DNA of 38,834 nucleotides from a virus, in the IMG/VR virus record IMGVR_UViG_3300034072_002201, positions 1 through 38,834 of that record; one strand, written 5' to 3'. The translations under genes and the position numbers were made by a program. This document shows, piece by piece, positions 1 through 6,481 of this stretch. The notes under the pieces are model-generated. The model was not told the origin of the DNA. It made no database searches and saw only the letters and a program-made list of their open reading frames with translations. Position 1 is the stretch's first letter; each line of letters opens with the position of its first letter.

Positions 1-138
1 ACGATGGCCTCGTCCTACAATTCACGCGGGTTTGTGGCCGAAGTGCTGGTCGATGGTGACAAGTTCGCCGTGGTCGCCGACCGTATCGAGGCGGGGGCGA
101 TCATGGATGCCGAACGCGTGCCGGAATGGCTGATCTGA
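1..138 (+). CDS. 3' end of an unrecognised host gene (partial)
   Basis: The plus-strand frame is open from the window edge to a TGA at 136-138 and gives about 45 residues ending in VPEWLI. Codon use is GC-rich like the next gene. I do not recognise the family from this C-terminal piece. It ends 19 nt before the siroheme synthase start, so the two are probably in one operon. Genes beside cysG-like genes often belong to sulfite assimilation, but nothing in this fragment shows that. Confidence 0.6.
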   Translation, partial: TMASSYNSRGFVAEVLVDGDKFAVVADRIEAGAIMDAERVPEWLI

Positions 139-157
139 GAACGCGAGTGATACGGGC

Positions 158-1051
158 ATGAGCCGCATCGCCAGCCTGCCGCTGTTCCACCAGATTGCCG
201 GCCAACAGGTGCTAGTGCTTGGCGATGGCCCGGCGGCGGAGCCCAAGCGGCGGCTGGTCGAGCGGGCTGGCGGCGTGATCGTCGAGGACTTTGCCCGTGC
301 TGTGGACGAAGGCGTGCGGCTGGCCTTCATCGCCTTCGAAGACGCGCAGGCCTGCGAGGTCGCGGCGATCAACGCGCGCTGTGCGGGGATGCTGGTCAAT
401 GTCGTCGACCGGCCGGAATTGTGCGACTTTACAACGCCTTCCATCCTTGACCGCGATCCCTTGCTGGTGGCGATCGGGACGGGCGGAGCATCGGCGGGGC
501 TGGCCAAGCACGTGCGGCTGCGGCTGGAGCGGGTGTTGCCCGAAACGCTGGGTGCCTTGGCACGGGCGCTGGAGATGGCGCGTCCTGCCTTGCGGGCCCG
601 CTTTCCCGAGGGAGCTGAGCGGCGCCGCGCTGTGGACTCCGCCTTGGGCGAAGGGGGCCCGCTCGATCCGCTTGATCCGCAGTCTTTCCAGCGGGTTGCC
701 GCGTGGTCGGAAGGGGCGGAGAGCCCGGCGGCGGGCGCTGTTGTGGAACTTGTCGTGACCCATGCCGATCCCGAAGAGCTGACCCTGCGACAGGCCCGGC
801 TGCTCGGCGAGGCCGATCTGCTGATGCTGGACGGTGAAGTCCCCGCCCCGATCCTTGCCAGAGCGCGTGCGGATGCCGCACGCCGGATGTTTCACGTGAA
901 ACGGGCGAGCACGGAGGGGTCTGGAGGGGGTCTGGAGGGGGTTAAGACCGGGTCAGACGCGGGCAACGCCGGGTCTGGCGAGGGGCAGGATCCGCCTGGG
1001 GGGCTGACCCTGATCCTGCGTTGGCGACCAGGGGCCTGCCCTAGGGCCTGA
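158..1051 (+). CDS. cysG: Siroheme synthase, precorrin-2 dehydrogenase/ferrochelatase type, with methyltransferase-like remnant
   Basis: 297 residues. The N-terminal half has the NAD-binding loop GDGPAA (residues 22-27), the block NVVDRPELCDFTTPSI (81-96) and TGGASAGLAKHVR (108-120), which mark the CysG/Met8 dehydrogenase-ferrochelatase fold. That fold oxidises precorrin-2 to sirohydrochlorin and inserts iron to make siroheme for sulfite or nitrite reductase. Residues about 194-245 (VVELVVTHADPEELTLRQAR and following) look like a shortened start of the uroporphyrinogen-III methyltransferase domain, which is about 240 residues when complete. It therefore probably cannot methylate uroporphyrinogen. 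The last 50 residues are low-complexity. The stop lies 3 nt from the stop of the convergent regulator gene. Confidence 0.85.
   Translation: MSRIASLPLFHQIAGQQVLVLGDGPAAEPKRRLVERAGGVIVEDFARAVDEGVRLAFIAFEDAQACEVAAINARCAGMLVNVVDRPELCDFTTPSILDRDPLLVAIGTGGASAGLAKHVRLRLERVLPETLGALARALEMARPALRARFPEGAERRRAVDSALGEGGPLDPLDPQSFQRVAAWSEGAESPAAGAVVELVVTHADPEELTLRQARLLGEADLLMLDGEVPAPILARARADAARRMFHVKRASTEGSGGGLEGVKTGSDAGNAGSGEGQDPPGGLTLILRWRPGACPRA
920..941 (+). repeat. Tandem 11-bp repeat inside the cysG-like 3' end
   Basis: TCTGGAGGGGG occurs twice back to back (920-930 and 931-941) in the low-complexity tail of the siroheme synthase gene. Because 11 is not a multiple of 3, gain or loss of one unit would shift the frame of the C-terminus. 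Confidence 0.8.
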
Positions 1052-1054
1052 TCC

Positions 1055-2077
1055 TCACGCCGCTTGCAGCGCGGGTGTGCGCAGGCTGGCGAAATAGCCC
1101 GACATGGCCGCAATCCCCTTGTCACTCAGGGCGATGAAGGCGCGGCGGCGGTCGGCCGGATCGGGCACCCGCTGGAAGATGCCGTTTTCGACCATCTGCG
1201 TCAGCCACCGCAGCGCGGTTGTCGCCGGAACACCCGCCGCGATGCACAGCGAGGTGACCGAGACCTGCGCCCCTTCGCCATGGGCGGCGGTGAGATCGAG
1301 CAGCATGTCCCACGCCGGATCGCCGAACAGTTCGGGATCGAAGAACCGCGCGCGCGCCTGCCGGTTGGCGATGATCTGGCGCACCAGTTGCGGATCGGGG
1401 AGCGGGTGATCGCTGGCCGGAGCAGGCGCGCCGAAGCTGCCCAGGGCCGAAGGTTCTGCCGCAGCATAATCGCGCCGGAACTCGCCGAAGACGCTGGCCC
1501 CGCCGGCCGCCGGGGCACGGCCGAGCCGGTCGAGCGAATGGGCAATCGCTTCGACCTGCTGGGAAAGACGCAGCAGCGCCACGCGGTCTTCCTCGCCCAT
1601 TTCACGCAGGCGTGCGGCCCCCGCCTCACCCATAACCCGGCCCACCGCGATCACCCGTTCGGCACGGCTGGGCGAGACGAGGATCTGCGGATTGGACTGG
1701 TCGAGCACCGCGAAGACATCATCCAGCCCGTCAAGATTTGTGGCGACGATCAGCTTGGCGCCGGAACGCGCCACGCGCATATCGAGCCGCGCGAGGCCCG
1801 CCAGCATCATGCCGTCAATCCCGCGCGAGCCGGTGACCATGCAATCGACCACTACCACATCGCCCAACAGCGCGATCGGCCCTTCGAGCAGCGCCCGCAG
1901 CGAACCGCCGTCAATCGAGCGGAACCCAGCCCCGCCAAGGTCGGCAGCGATCTGGCGGCGCAGACCTTCATCCGCACCGAAGATCGCAACGCGCGCCGGG
2001 AGGCCCGCGCCGTCATCGGCCACATCATAGGCGAAATCGGCCTGGGGGGATCGCGAGGGTGTAGCGTGGGTCAGCAT
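1055..2077 (-). CDS. Winged-helix (MarR-like) regulator with receiver-like N-terminal domain
   Basis: 340 residues from ATG at 2077. The N-terminal 130 residues (RVAIFGADEGLRRQIAADL, VVVDCM, IVATNLDG) have the alternating strand/helix pattern of a response-regulator-like fold, but I cannot confirm a phosphoacceptor. The C-terminal 110 residues carry a MarR-type winged helix: SLCIAAGVPATTALRWLTQM is the recognition region and DRRRAFIALSDKG the wing. The longer reading frame begins with TTG at 2116, but the ATG at 2077 has GGAG about 8 nt upstream and leaves the SOS-type box outside the gene. It is convergent with the cysG-like gene and lies downstream of the prophage end in the direction of late phage transcription. 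Its targets are unknown. Confidence 0.8.
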   Translation of the reverse strand: MLTHATPSRSPQADFAYDVADDGAGLPARVAIFGADEGLRRQIAADLGGAGFRSIDGGSLRALLEGPIALLGDVVVVDCMVTGSRGIDGMMLAGLARLDMRVARSGAKLIVATNLDGLDDVFAVLDQSNPQILVSPSRAERVIAVGRVMGEAGAARLREMGEEDRVALLRLSQQVEAIAHSLDRLGRAPAAGGASVFGEFRRDYAAAEPSALGSFGAPAPASDHPLPDPQLVRQIIANRQARARFFDPELFGDPAWDMLLDLTAAHGEGAQVSVTSLCIAAGVPATTALRWLTQMVENGIFQRVPDPADRRRAFIALSDKGIAAMSGYFASLRTPALQAA

Positions 2078-2086
2078 CGACTCGAC

Positions 2087-2101
2087 TCCAACAATGTTGG
2101 A
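2087..2101. promoter_or_regulatory. Inverted repeat upstream of the winged-helix gene
   Basis: TCCAAC-AAT-GTTGGA is a perfect 6-bp inverted repeat with a 3-bp spacer, 9 bp upstream of the ATG at 2077. It overlaps the LexA-type box by 2 bp. It could be an autoregulatory operator for the encoded winged-helix protein; that is inference from position. Confidence 0.4.
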
Positions 2102-2114
2102 ACGAGAATAGAAC
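2100..2114 (-). promoter_or_regulatory. LexA (SOS) box, alphaproteobacterial type
   Basis: GAAC at 2100-2103, seven bases, then GAAC at 2111-2114. Read on the gene strand this is GTTC-N7-GTTC with the spacer TATTCTC. This direct-repeat form is the known LexA operator of Alphaproteobacteria. It lies 22 bp upstream of the chosen start of the winged-helix gene, where a repressor would block transcription. Confidence 0.65.
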
Positions 2115-2141
2115 AAAACCGGATCAAGTCAAGTAAATCTG

Positions 2142-2162
2142 CGTAATCGCTGTAGGATTACG
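2142..2162. promoter_or_regulatory. Inverted repeat CGTAATC-N7-GATTACG
   Basis: A perfect 7-bp inverted repeat with a 7-bp spacer, centred on GCTGTAG, between the SOS box and the predicted prophage end. It looks like a dimeric repressor site or part of the old promoter region of the winged-helix gene. No function can be assigned. Confidence 0.4.
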
Positions 2163-2186
2163 TCTGCGTCAGCCCTTCACGCCCGC

Positions 2187-2254
2187 TGTAGCGGGACAAA
2201 AGCATCTGGAGTCTTTGACAAGAGAAGCTGGAGCACTTCGAGGCGCGCTCCAGC
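2187..2254. repeat. Predicted right attachment end with transposase-binding repeats
   Basis: From 2187 the sequence starts TGTAGCGGGACAAAAGC. The 17-mers at 2195-2211 and 2217-2233 (GACAARAG.A.CTGGAG) match at 14 of 17 positions and are exactly 22 bp apart. A third half-site, GCTCCAGC at 2247-2254, is inverted. MuA-family transposases bind tandem sites of about 22 bp at each phage end and cut next to a terminal TG, so this is the best candidate for the phage end. A 5-bp host duplication would be CCCGC (2182-2186). The exact boundary is inference. Confidence 0.55.
2227..2254 (-). terminator. Possible terminator at the end of the late operon
   Basis: GCTGGAGC and GCTCCAGC form an 8-bp perfect stem with a 12-nt loop. 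On the minus strand the stem is followed by TTCTCTTGTC, a modest T-rich tract. It lies 27 nt past the stop of the last phage gene and could limit read-through into the host regulator gene. It overlaps the end-site repeats, so the two readings compete. Confidence 0.4.
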
Positions 2255-2280
2255 CTCCCCCGTAGCCAAAGCGCCGCGCC

Positions 2281-2502
2281 TTAGTCTTCAGCCCCATCGA
2301 TCCACGCTGCGATGATGGCCGAGCCAGGGATCAAAACAGCCCGGCCATGGTCGTTGGCCCCAGTCAACAGGCTCTCATCGTCATCATGAGCACTAGCGTG
2401 CTGGAGCTTGATTACGCCAGCGGCGGTTACGACCGTCACCTTGCTACCCTCGGTGAACGCGATCTCAATCTCACGCACCAATGCCTTGTATTGCTCTGCC
2501 AT
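2281..2502 (-). CDS. Small hypothetical protein, last gene of the prophage
   Basis: 73 residues, starting 14 nt after the stop of the Dam-type methylase, with a strong ribosome-binding site AGGAGG 6 nt before the ATG. It is acidic at the C-terminus (AWIDGAED) and has a beta-rich middle (KVTVVTAAGVIKL). I do not recognise a family. Its position suggests co-transcription with the methylase; in Mu the corresponding place holds com and mom, but no zinc-finger cysteines are present, so it is not Com-like. Confidence 0.75.
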   Translation of the reverse strand: MAEQYKALVREIEIAFTEGSKVTVVTAAGVIKLQHASAHDDDESLLTGANDHGRAVLIPGSAIIAAWIDGAED

Positions 2503-2516
2503 AACGACCTCCTGTT

Positions 2517-3305
2517 TCAGCCGGAGATTATCAGCTCCCTCGCAGGAGTCACCGCCCCACTGGCGCGATAGTTGAGGGAAACCTCCTCCATCTCGAACCC
2601 GGCGAACATCTCGCGCACCTCGGGCCGGTCATTCAGCGACAGGATGAAGCGCCCCTGAAGCCCGCCTAAGAGGTCTCTCAGACGCTGGAAATCGGCCTCC
2701 GAGAAGATGTCCTTCCCGTAATCATCGGTGTGCCCCCAGTAGGGCGGGTCGCAATAGAACAGCGCCCCCGGCCGACTATCGTAGCGCTGGATGCAGGTGC
2801 CGAAGTCGAGGCACTCGATCAGCACATCCTCGAGCCGCTCGTGCACCGCTTCCAGCATCGGCTCCAGCTTGCTGAGGCTCCAGCGCGGCCGGGAATAGTC
2901 GATCCCGAACGTCCGCCCCATCCCGCCAAAGCCGGTTTTCTGGAGGTAGAGGAAGCGCGCGGCCCGCTCCAGATCGGTCAGCTGGTCGGCTGGCGTGGCG
3001 CGCAGCCGCTCGAAATCGGCGCGGCTGTAGAGCTGGAACTTCATCACATCGAGCAGCTGCTGGTAGTGCCGCTGGAGGATCCGGAAGAGGGTCACCACAT
3101 CACGATTCACATCGTTGATGACCTCCAGCGCCGGCCTTGCCGATCGCCTGAAGAAGACACCTCCCATGCCAACGAAGGGCTCGACGTACCGGGTGTGCGG
3201 CGTGGCGGCGATCCGATCGGAGATCCGGCGGGCCAGCGCGCGCTTCCCACCAAGCCACGGGGCGACCGGCTGGGTCGGGCGAACTGCTATCAATCCTTCT
3301 TTCAT
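2517..3305 (-). CDS. dam: DNA adenine N6-methyltransferase, D12 (Dam) class
   Basis: 262 residues from ATG 3305, close to the usual length of Dam enzymes. The order of motifs is WLGGKR (17-22), the SAM-binding block VEPFVGMGGVFF (41-52) and the catalytic CDPPY (185-189), as in class D12 N6-adenine methylases. It likely methylates phage DNA; the site cannot be read from sequence, though GATC is common for this family. AAGGTG lies upstream of the ATG; an in-frame ATG at 3365 would add 20 residues with no family match. No restriction partner is visible. It sits at the distal phage end, the place where Mu carries the mom modification gene. Confidence 0.9.
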   Translation of the reverse strand: MKEGLIAVRPTQPVAPWLGGKRALARRISDRIAATPHTRYVEPFVGMGGVFFRRSARPALEVINDVNRDVVTLFRILQRHYQQLLDVMKFQLYSRADFERLRATPADQLTDLERAARFLYLQKTGFGGMGRTFGIDYSRPRWSLSKLEPMLEAVHERLEDVLIECLDFGTCIQRYDSRPGALFYCDPPYWGHTDDYGKDIFSEADFQRLRDLLGGLQGRFILSLNDRPEVREMFAGFEMEEVSLNYRASGAVTPARELIISG

Positions 3306-3449
3306 CACTTGCACCTTAGGCAGGCTCCGCCGCTTGCGGCCGGGGGAGCCAGACGGGCCGGTCATGACGGCCCCAGGTGCGAGACTACCCTCTCGCGGTT
3401 CGAGCTGCCGACACAGCCCGACCACCCCCGTTTTCACGAGGGCGAAATT
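3306..3449 (-). promoter_or_regulatory. Leader between fibre adaptor gene and dam, with hairpin
   Basis: A 144-nt gap, long for this genome, separates the tail genes from dam. On the minus strand it holds GCCGC-AA-GCGGC flanked by GCTCC/GGAGC, which can form an extended hairpin about 30 nt before the dam start. I see no convincing promoter hexamers. Separate control of dam, as for Mu mom, is possible. Confidence 0.35.
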
Positions 3450-3737
3450 CTATCTGTCGCCCACCGGCAGCCTCATGCTCCGCTCGTCGATGCGGCCGAT
3501 GCTGGTGTTGATGCGGCAGCTGATGATGTAGCTGTGGCCCAGTTGGCCGCCGCCGACGCGCCAGCTGACGACATTTTCAGCGTGCTCCACGGCGGTAATG
3601 ATCAGGCCCGCAGGCTCGGCCAACACGCTCGGCAGCCCGACGATCGTCTCGCCCTCGTCCAGCCAGTCAGACCAGTCGATGCCGTAATCGAGCACGGCGG
3701 CAGGATCCTTGACCGGTGCGGTGAATTCGTAGCTCAT
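3450..3737 (-). CDS. Phage fibre-tail adaptor-like protein
   Basis: 95 residues. The N-terminus FTAPVKDPAAVLDYGIDWSD and the GGGQLGHSYIISCRI segment resemble small fibre-tail adaptor proteins found beside siphovirus tail fibres. These are single beta-sandwich proteins that join the fibre to the tail tip. The start overlaps the stop of the upstream repetitive tail protein by 4 nt (ATGA). Family assignment is from memory of the pattern. Confidence 0.65.
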   Translation of the reverse strand: MSYEFTAPVKDPAAVLDYGIDWSDWLDEGETIVGLPSVLAEPAGLIITAVEHAENVVSWRVGGGQLGHSYIISCRINTSIGRIDERSMRLPVGDR

Positions 3738-4405
3738 GCTGCCCTCGCGACTTTGAAAATGCGCTGCTCGCGCGCCACGCGGAACATGCGCTGCTCGCGT
3801 GCGACATGGAAGATCAGGCTCGGCACCCGGGCGCGATCGGCGGCGGCGGCCGAACCGGTCAGCGGCAGCGTACCGGCGGCCAGCGCGCGGACCTGCACAG
3901 TAGTGGCAGTGCTGCCGCCAAGGCCCAGCTGGCCCGCACCGGCTGCCGCAATCGGAGCGGCGATAGTGCCCGATCCACCAAGGCCAATCGTGCCCGCCCC
4001 CACCGCCCCGTTGGCTGCACCGCCTGCCAGCGCGCTGCCGGTGAGGCTGATCGCGCCGCTGACATTGGCGGTGATATTGATGGCTGCCGCACCGCTGCCG
4101 GCAAAGCCGATCGCGCCCGAGGCAGCGGCATTCACCCCGCCCGGCCCGCCCGCCTGTGCCGCGCCGGTCAGCGGCAGCGATCCACTGGCCGTGGCGCGCA
4201 CCTGGACGGTGCCCTGCGCCGATCCGCCCAGCGACAAACCTCCTGCGCCTTGCCCTGCAATCGCCAGCGCTGCGGCAGACGATCCGGTCAGGTTGATCGC
4301 ACCGCTGGCGGCAGCGTTGGTGGTTGCAACCGCATCCTCGGTCAGCAGAGCAAAGCCGCTCTCCTGAAGCAGCAGGAACCCGTTTTCCTGAAGGATGCGG
4401 AACAT
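3734..4405 (-). CDS. Repetitive Ala/Gly/Ser-rich tail protein
   Basis: 223 residues in three parts. The N-terminus has two copies of LQE(N/S)GF.LL. The middle (about 28-190) repeats a unit of the form SGAI.LTGSA.A about every 20-30 residues, likely stacked beta turns of a fibre shaft. The C-terminus repeats the 9-residue unit F(H/R/K)VAREQR(M/I) nearly three times, encoded by 27-bp tandem DNA repeats at about 3755-3808. It lies between the adhesin block and the fibre adaptor, so a structural fibre role is likely. Confidence 0.75.
   Translation of the reverse strand: MFRILQENGFLLLQESGFALLTEDAVATTNAAASGAINLTGSSAAALAIAGQGAGGLSLGGSAQGTVQVRATASGSLPLTGAAQAGGPGGVNAAASGAIGFAGSGAAAINITANVSGAISLTGSALAGGAANGAVGAGTIGLGGSGTIAAPIAAAGAGQLGLGGSTATTVQVRALAAGTLPLTGSAAAADRARVPSLIFHVAREQRMFRVAREQRIFKVARAA
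3755..3808. repeat. 27-bp tandem coding repeat
   Basis: The unit ATGCGCTGCTCGCG (plus-strand core) recurs with a 27-bp period, encoding the C-terminal 9-residue repeats of the repetitive tail protein. Slippage here would keep the frame and change the number of units. Confidence 0.7.
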
Positions 4406-4408
4406 AGA

Positions 4409-4672
4409 TCAGTCCTCCGGGTCGAGCGCACTGGCGCGGCAGTGCCCGGCACCGAAGATGCCATCAACGATGGTCTCGGCGATCAGCGCCCACCGCTTGC
4501 CTGCGATGGCGTTGCGGCCGACGCGGCTGCTGAAGGGCTCATCGGGGTCAGGCTCCTGCCCGTTGCCGGTGATGACCCACCACAGCCCTGCCAGCGTCGT
4601 GTTGATGATGCCTTGGGTGAGGACGATGGCGAACAGGTAAAACCATCGCTTGAAGCGGCCCCACATGGTCAC
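4409..4672 (-). CDS. Small membrane protein in the tail fibre block
   Basis: 87 residues. Residues about 7-36 form one hydrophobic stretch after a basic start (WGRFKRWFYLFAIVLTQG), consistent with a membrane segment, followed by a polar domain with no known motif. The start ATG overlaps the stop of the upstream gene by 4 nt; a second ATG two codons later is also possible. The function is unknown. Small membrane proteins beside fibre genes sometimes change host receptors, but nothing here proves that. Confidence 0.65.
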   Translation of the reverse strand: MTMWGRFKRWFYLFAIVLTQGIINTTLAGLWWVITGNGQEPDPDEPFSSRVGRNAIAGKRWALIAETIVDGIFGAGHCRASALDPED

Positions 4673-5079
4673 AGCCCTTCCGCCGCGCGGAACAGGTCAT
4701 CAACCTGCGCAGCGGTAAGGCCAAGCATCGGAGCAAGTGCATTGATTAGCGGGCTGTGACGCTGAACCTCGCTTGCGTATTCCCATTCGATCCGCGCAGC
4801 TTCGCCTTGCACGCCGGGGATCGCAGCAAGGGCGCCCTCAACCATTGCCAGCTTACCAACGCCCAGAAGCGCAAGGCGCGCTTGGCGGGCAGTGACGGCT
4901 TCAGGAACGGGGGCAGGCGGTAAAGCGGGAGGGGCGAAGCTGCTGCCGTCATAGATCGCGCCGATTTCGACCGGCTCGGTGCCGATTGGAACAACAATGC
5001 ATCCCTCACCGGGGTCATAGTCCTCCCCGGCCATAATGATGTTTTCGACGATGCCGTCGCGGATAAGTGCTGATCGCAT
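4669..5079 (-). CDS. Hypothetical tail fibre-associated protein
   Basis: 136 residues from ATG 5079, which has GGAG 6 nt upstream. An ATG at 5091 overlaps the previous stop but lacks this site. The N-terminal 50 residues are beta-rich and the C-terminus (about 65-135) is helical, with a proline-rich linker PPALPPAPVPEA between. This layout resembles tail fibre assembly or XkdW-like proteins found after fibre genes. The position right after the glycine-rich adhesin fits a chaperone or accessory role. Confidence 0.65.
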   Translation of the reverse strand: MRSALIRDGIVENIIMAGEDYDPGEGCIVVPIGTEPVEIGAIYDGSSFAPPALPPAPVPEAVTARQARLALLGVGKLAMVEGALAAIPGVQGEAARIEWEYASEVQRHSPLINALAPMLGLTAAQVDDLFRAAEGL

Positions 5080-5090
5080 CACAATCTCCA

Positions 5091-6044
5091 TCAGAAATAG
5101 GTGACGACGACGACGCGACCGGGGCCACCATCGCCGCCGCGCCCGCTGTCATAAACGTCGTCGATACCCGCAGCGCCGCCGCCGCCTCCGCCTCCGGGAT
5201 TGCCCCCGGTGCCGCCATTTCGGATAATAGGGTCAGCACCAGAGAAGCCGCCGCGCCCGCCCATGTTCGCGCGGGTATCCCTGTCCGGCATGGCCGCTGG
5301 ACTCATGTTCGCAGAGTTGGTTTCGCCGGTGTTACTAGACAAGGCCCGCGTGGTGTCGGCATAGCCGCCAGCAATGATCGTGCCGCCGCCAGCCCGTGAT
5401 AAGTTAGACGCATCGCGCCCGCCGCCTCCTCCACCGCCGCCGCCCGGCACTGCGCCGATAGCCGCACCCATGCCGCCAGTAGACGCCGATGCGGTGATCG
5501 AACTAGCGCCACCAGATCCGACGCCAATCCCATCGATTATGCTGCCGCCTCCCGCCCCGGCGGCGGCAGTCCCGCCGCTTCCGTTGCCGAAGGCCCCTGA
5601 AGCGCGCAGGAACGTGCCAAAAAAGCTCTCGCCCCCACCTGTCCCGTTATTGCCGTTTGTGCTGTTGGCCGACACAGCCGCGCCGCCGACGCCACCCGCG
5701 CCAACCGTAACTGGCACAGTCGCGGGCAGCGCATCCGCAGCAAAAGCCATCCGACGCGCAGCACCGCCGGAACCGCCGCCACCACCAAAGCGGGCAGAGG
5801 CTTCCGCACCCTTACGCCCGCTGCCGCCACCGCTTCCGCCACCGATGACGTAAACTTCGACTACGCAGGCATTCGCAGGCTTCGTCCAAGTGCCGGATGC
5901 GGTGAAAGTCTGGACGACAGACGGCAGCCCCAGCGCCGACGCGGGCACCTGCTCAGTGATGCCATCCTGCACCACCGGCACCAGCTCGGCACCAGTCAGC
6001 GGCAGGGTCGCCGCTGGCAGCTCGCTAATCTTGCGGTCGGTCAT
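5091..6044 (-). CDS. Glycine-rich tail fibre / receptor-binding adhesin
   Basis: 317 residues from ATG 6044. Residues 1-45 (MTDRKISELPAATLPLTGAE) are the short phage module that often begins fibre proteins. Residues 48-68 (TFTASGTWTKPANACVVEVY) open a glycine-rich domain with poly-Gly runs near 86-91, 201-209 and 284-290, ending in VVVVTYF. Such domains fold as poly-Gly sandwiches with variable loops and bind cell-surface receptors in T-even gp38-type adhesins. It lies between minor tail genes. The runs of G codons are possible slippage points. Confidence 0.75.
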   Translation of the reverse strand: MTDRKISELPAATLPLTGAELVPVVQDGITEQVPASALGLPSVVQTFTASGTWTKPANACVVEVYVIGGGSGGGSGRKGAEASARFGGGGGSGGAARRMAFAADALPATVPVTVGAGGVGGAAVSANSTNGNNGTGGGESFFGTFLRASGAFGNGSGGTAAAGAGGGSIIDGIGVGSGGASSITASASTGGMGAAIGAVPGGGGGGGGGRDASNLSRAGGGTIIAGGYADTTRALSSNTGETNSANMSPAAMPDRDTRANMGGRGGFSGADPIIRNGGTGGNPGGGGGGGAAGIDDVYDSGRGGDGGPGRVVVVTYF

Positions 6045-6049
6045 CGCGA

Positions 6050-6457
6050 TCAGGCCCCGCCAGCGGCGATGTTGAACGCCGTCACCGTGATCGACTGGCC
6101 GGTCGCGATGTTGGTGTTCTGGATTTCCATATCGCCGCCGCCGCCGGTGCCGGTGACATTGCCCTGGATGTGGCAGACCGTGCCGGCGGCATTCATGATT
6201 TCGAAGTGCCCGGCGATCCCGGCGGCATCCGCCGCCGCATCCTGCCAGGTGCCCAGCAGGCCCTTGGCCCCGCTGGCGGCGGCCGCCATCCAGTCGGCCG
6301 GCAGGGTCATGGTCGCGAGCACTGTGCCAGTGCGGGCAGCGGCGCAATCGGCCGGGGCAGCGCCCGAACGGATGCGCAGGGTGGGCGATGCGCCAATCGC
6401 CGTCTCGATGGCATCAAGGCTGGCGTTGCGGGCGGCAGTGCTGAACTGGAAGGGCAT
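6050..6457 (-). CDS. Minor tail / fibre-associated protein
   Basis: 135 residues starting MPFQFSTAARNASLDAIETA. This start, the stretch TLRIRSGAAPADCAAA and the C-terminal beta domain (HIQGNVTGTG and onward) recur in prophages of sphingomonads and rhizobia next to tail fibres, as I remember them. The function is not established; a beta-rich virion decoration or fibre-linking role is likely. A ribosome-binding site AAAGGAA lies upstream. It follows the Gam gene and precedes the glycine-rich adhesin. Confidence 0.7.
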   Translation of the reverse strand: MPFQFSTAARNASLDAIETAIGASPTLRIRSGAAPADCAAARTGTVLATMTLPADWMAAAASGAKGLLGTWQDAAADAAGIAGHFEIMNAAGTVCHIQGNVTGTGGGGDMEIQNTNIATGQSITVTAFNIAAGGA

Positions 6458-6481
6458 AGTCGTTTCCTTTCGGTGATGGGA

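Noticed and set aside
2151-2168. Alternative phage end at TGTAGGATTACG
   Set aside because: It starts with TGT, but the sequence after it lacks 22-bp phased repeats, and it lies within a separate host dyad; 2187 is better supported.
2347-2571. 74-codon plus-strand frame at the phage end
   Set aside because: It has no ribosome-binding site; the minus-strand gene there has AGGAGG and a sensible start.
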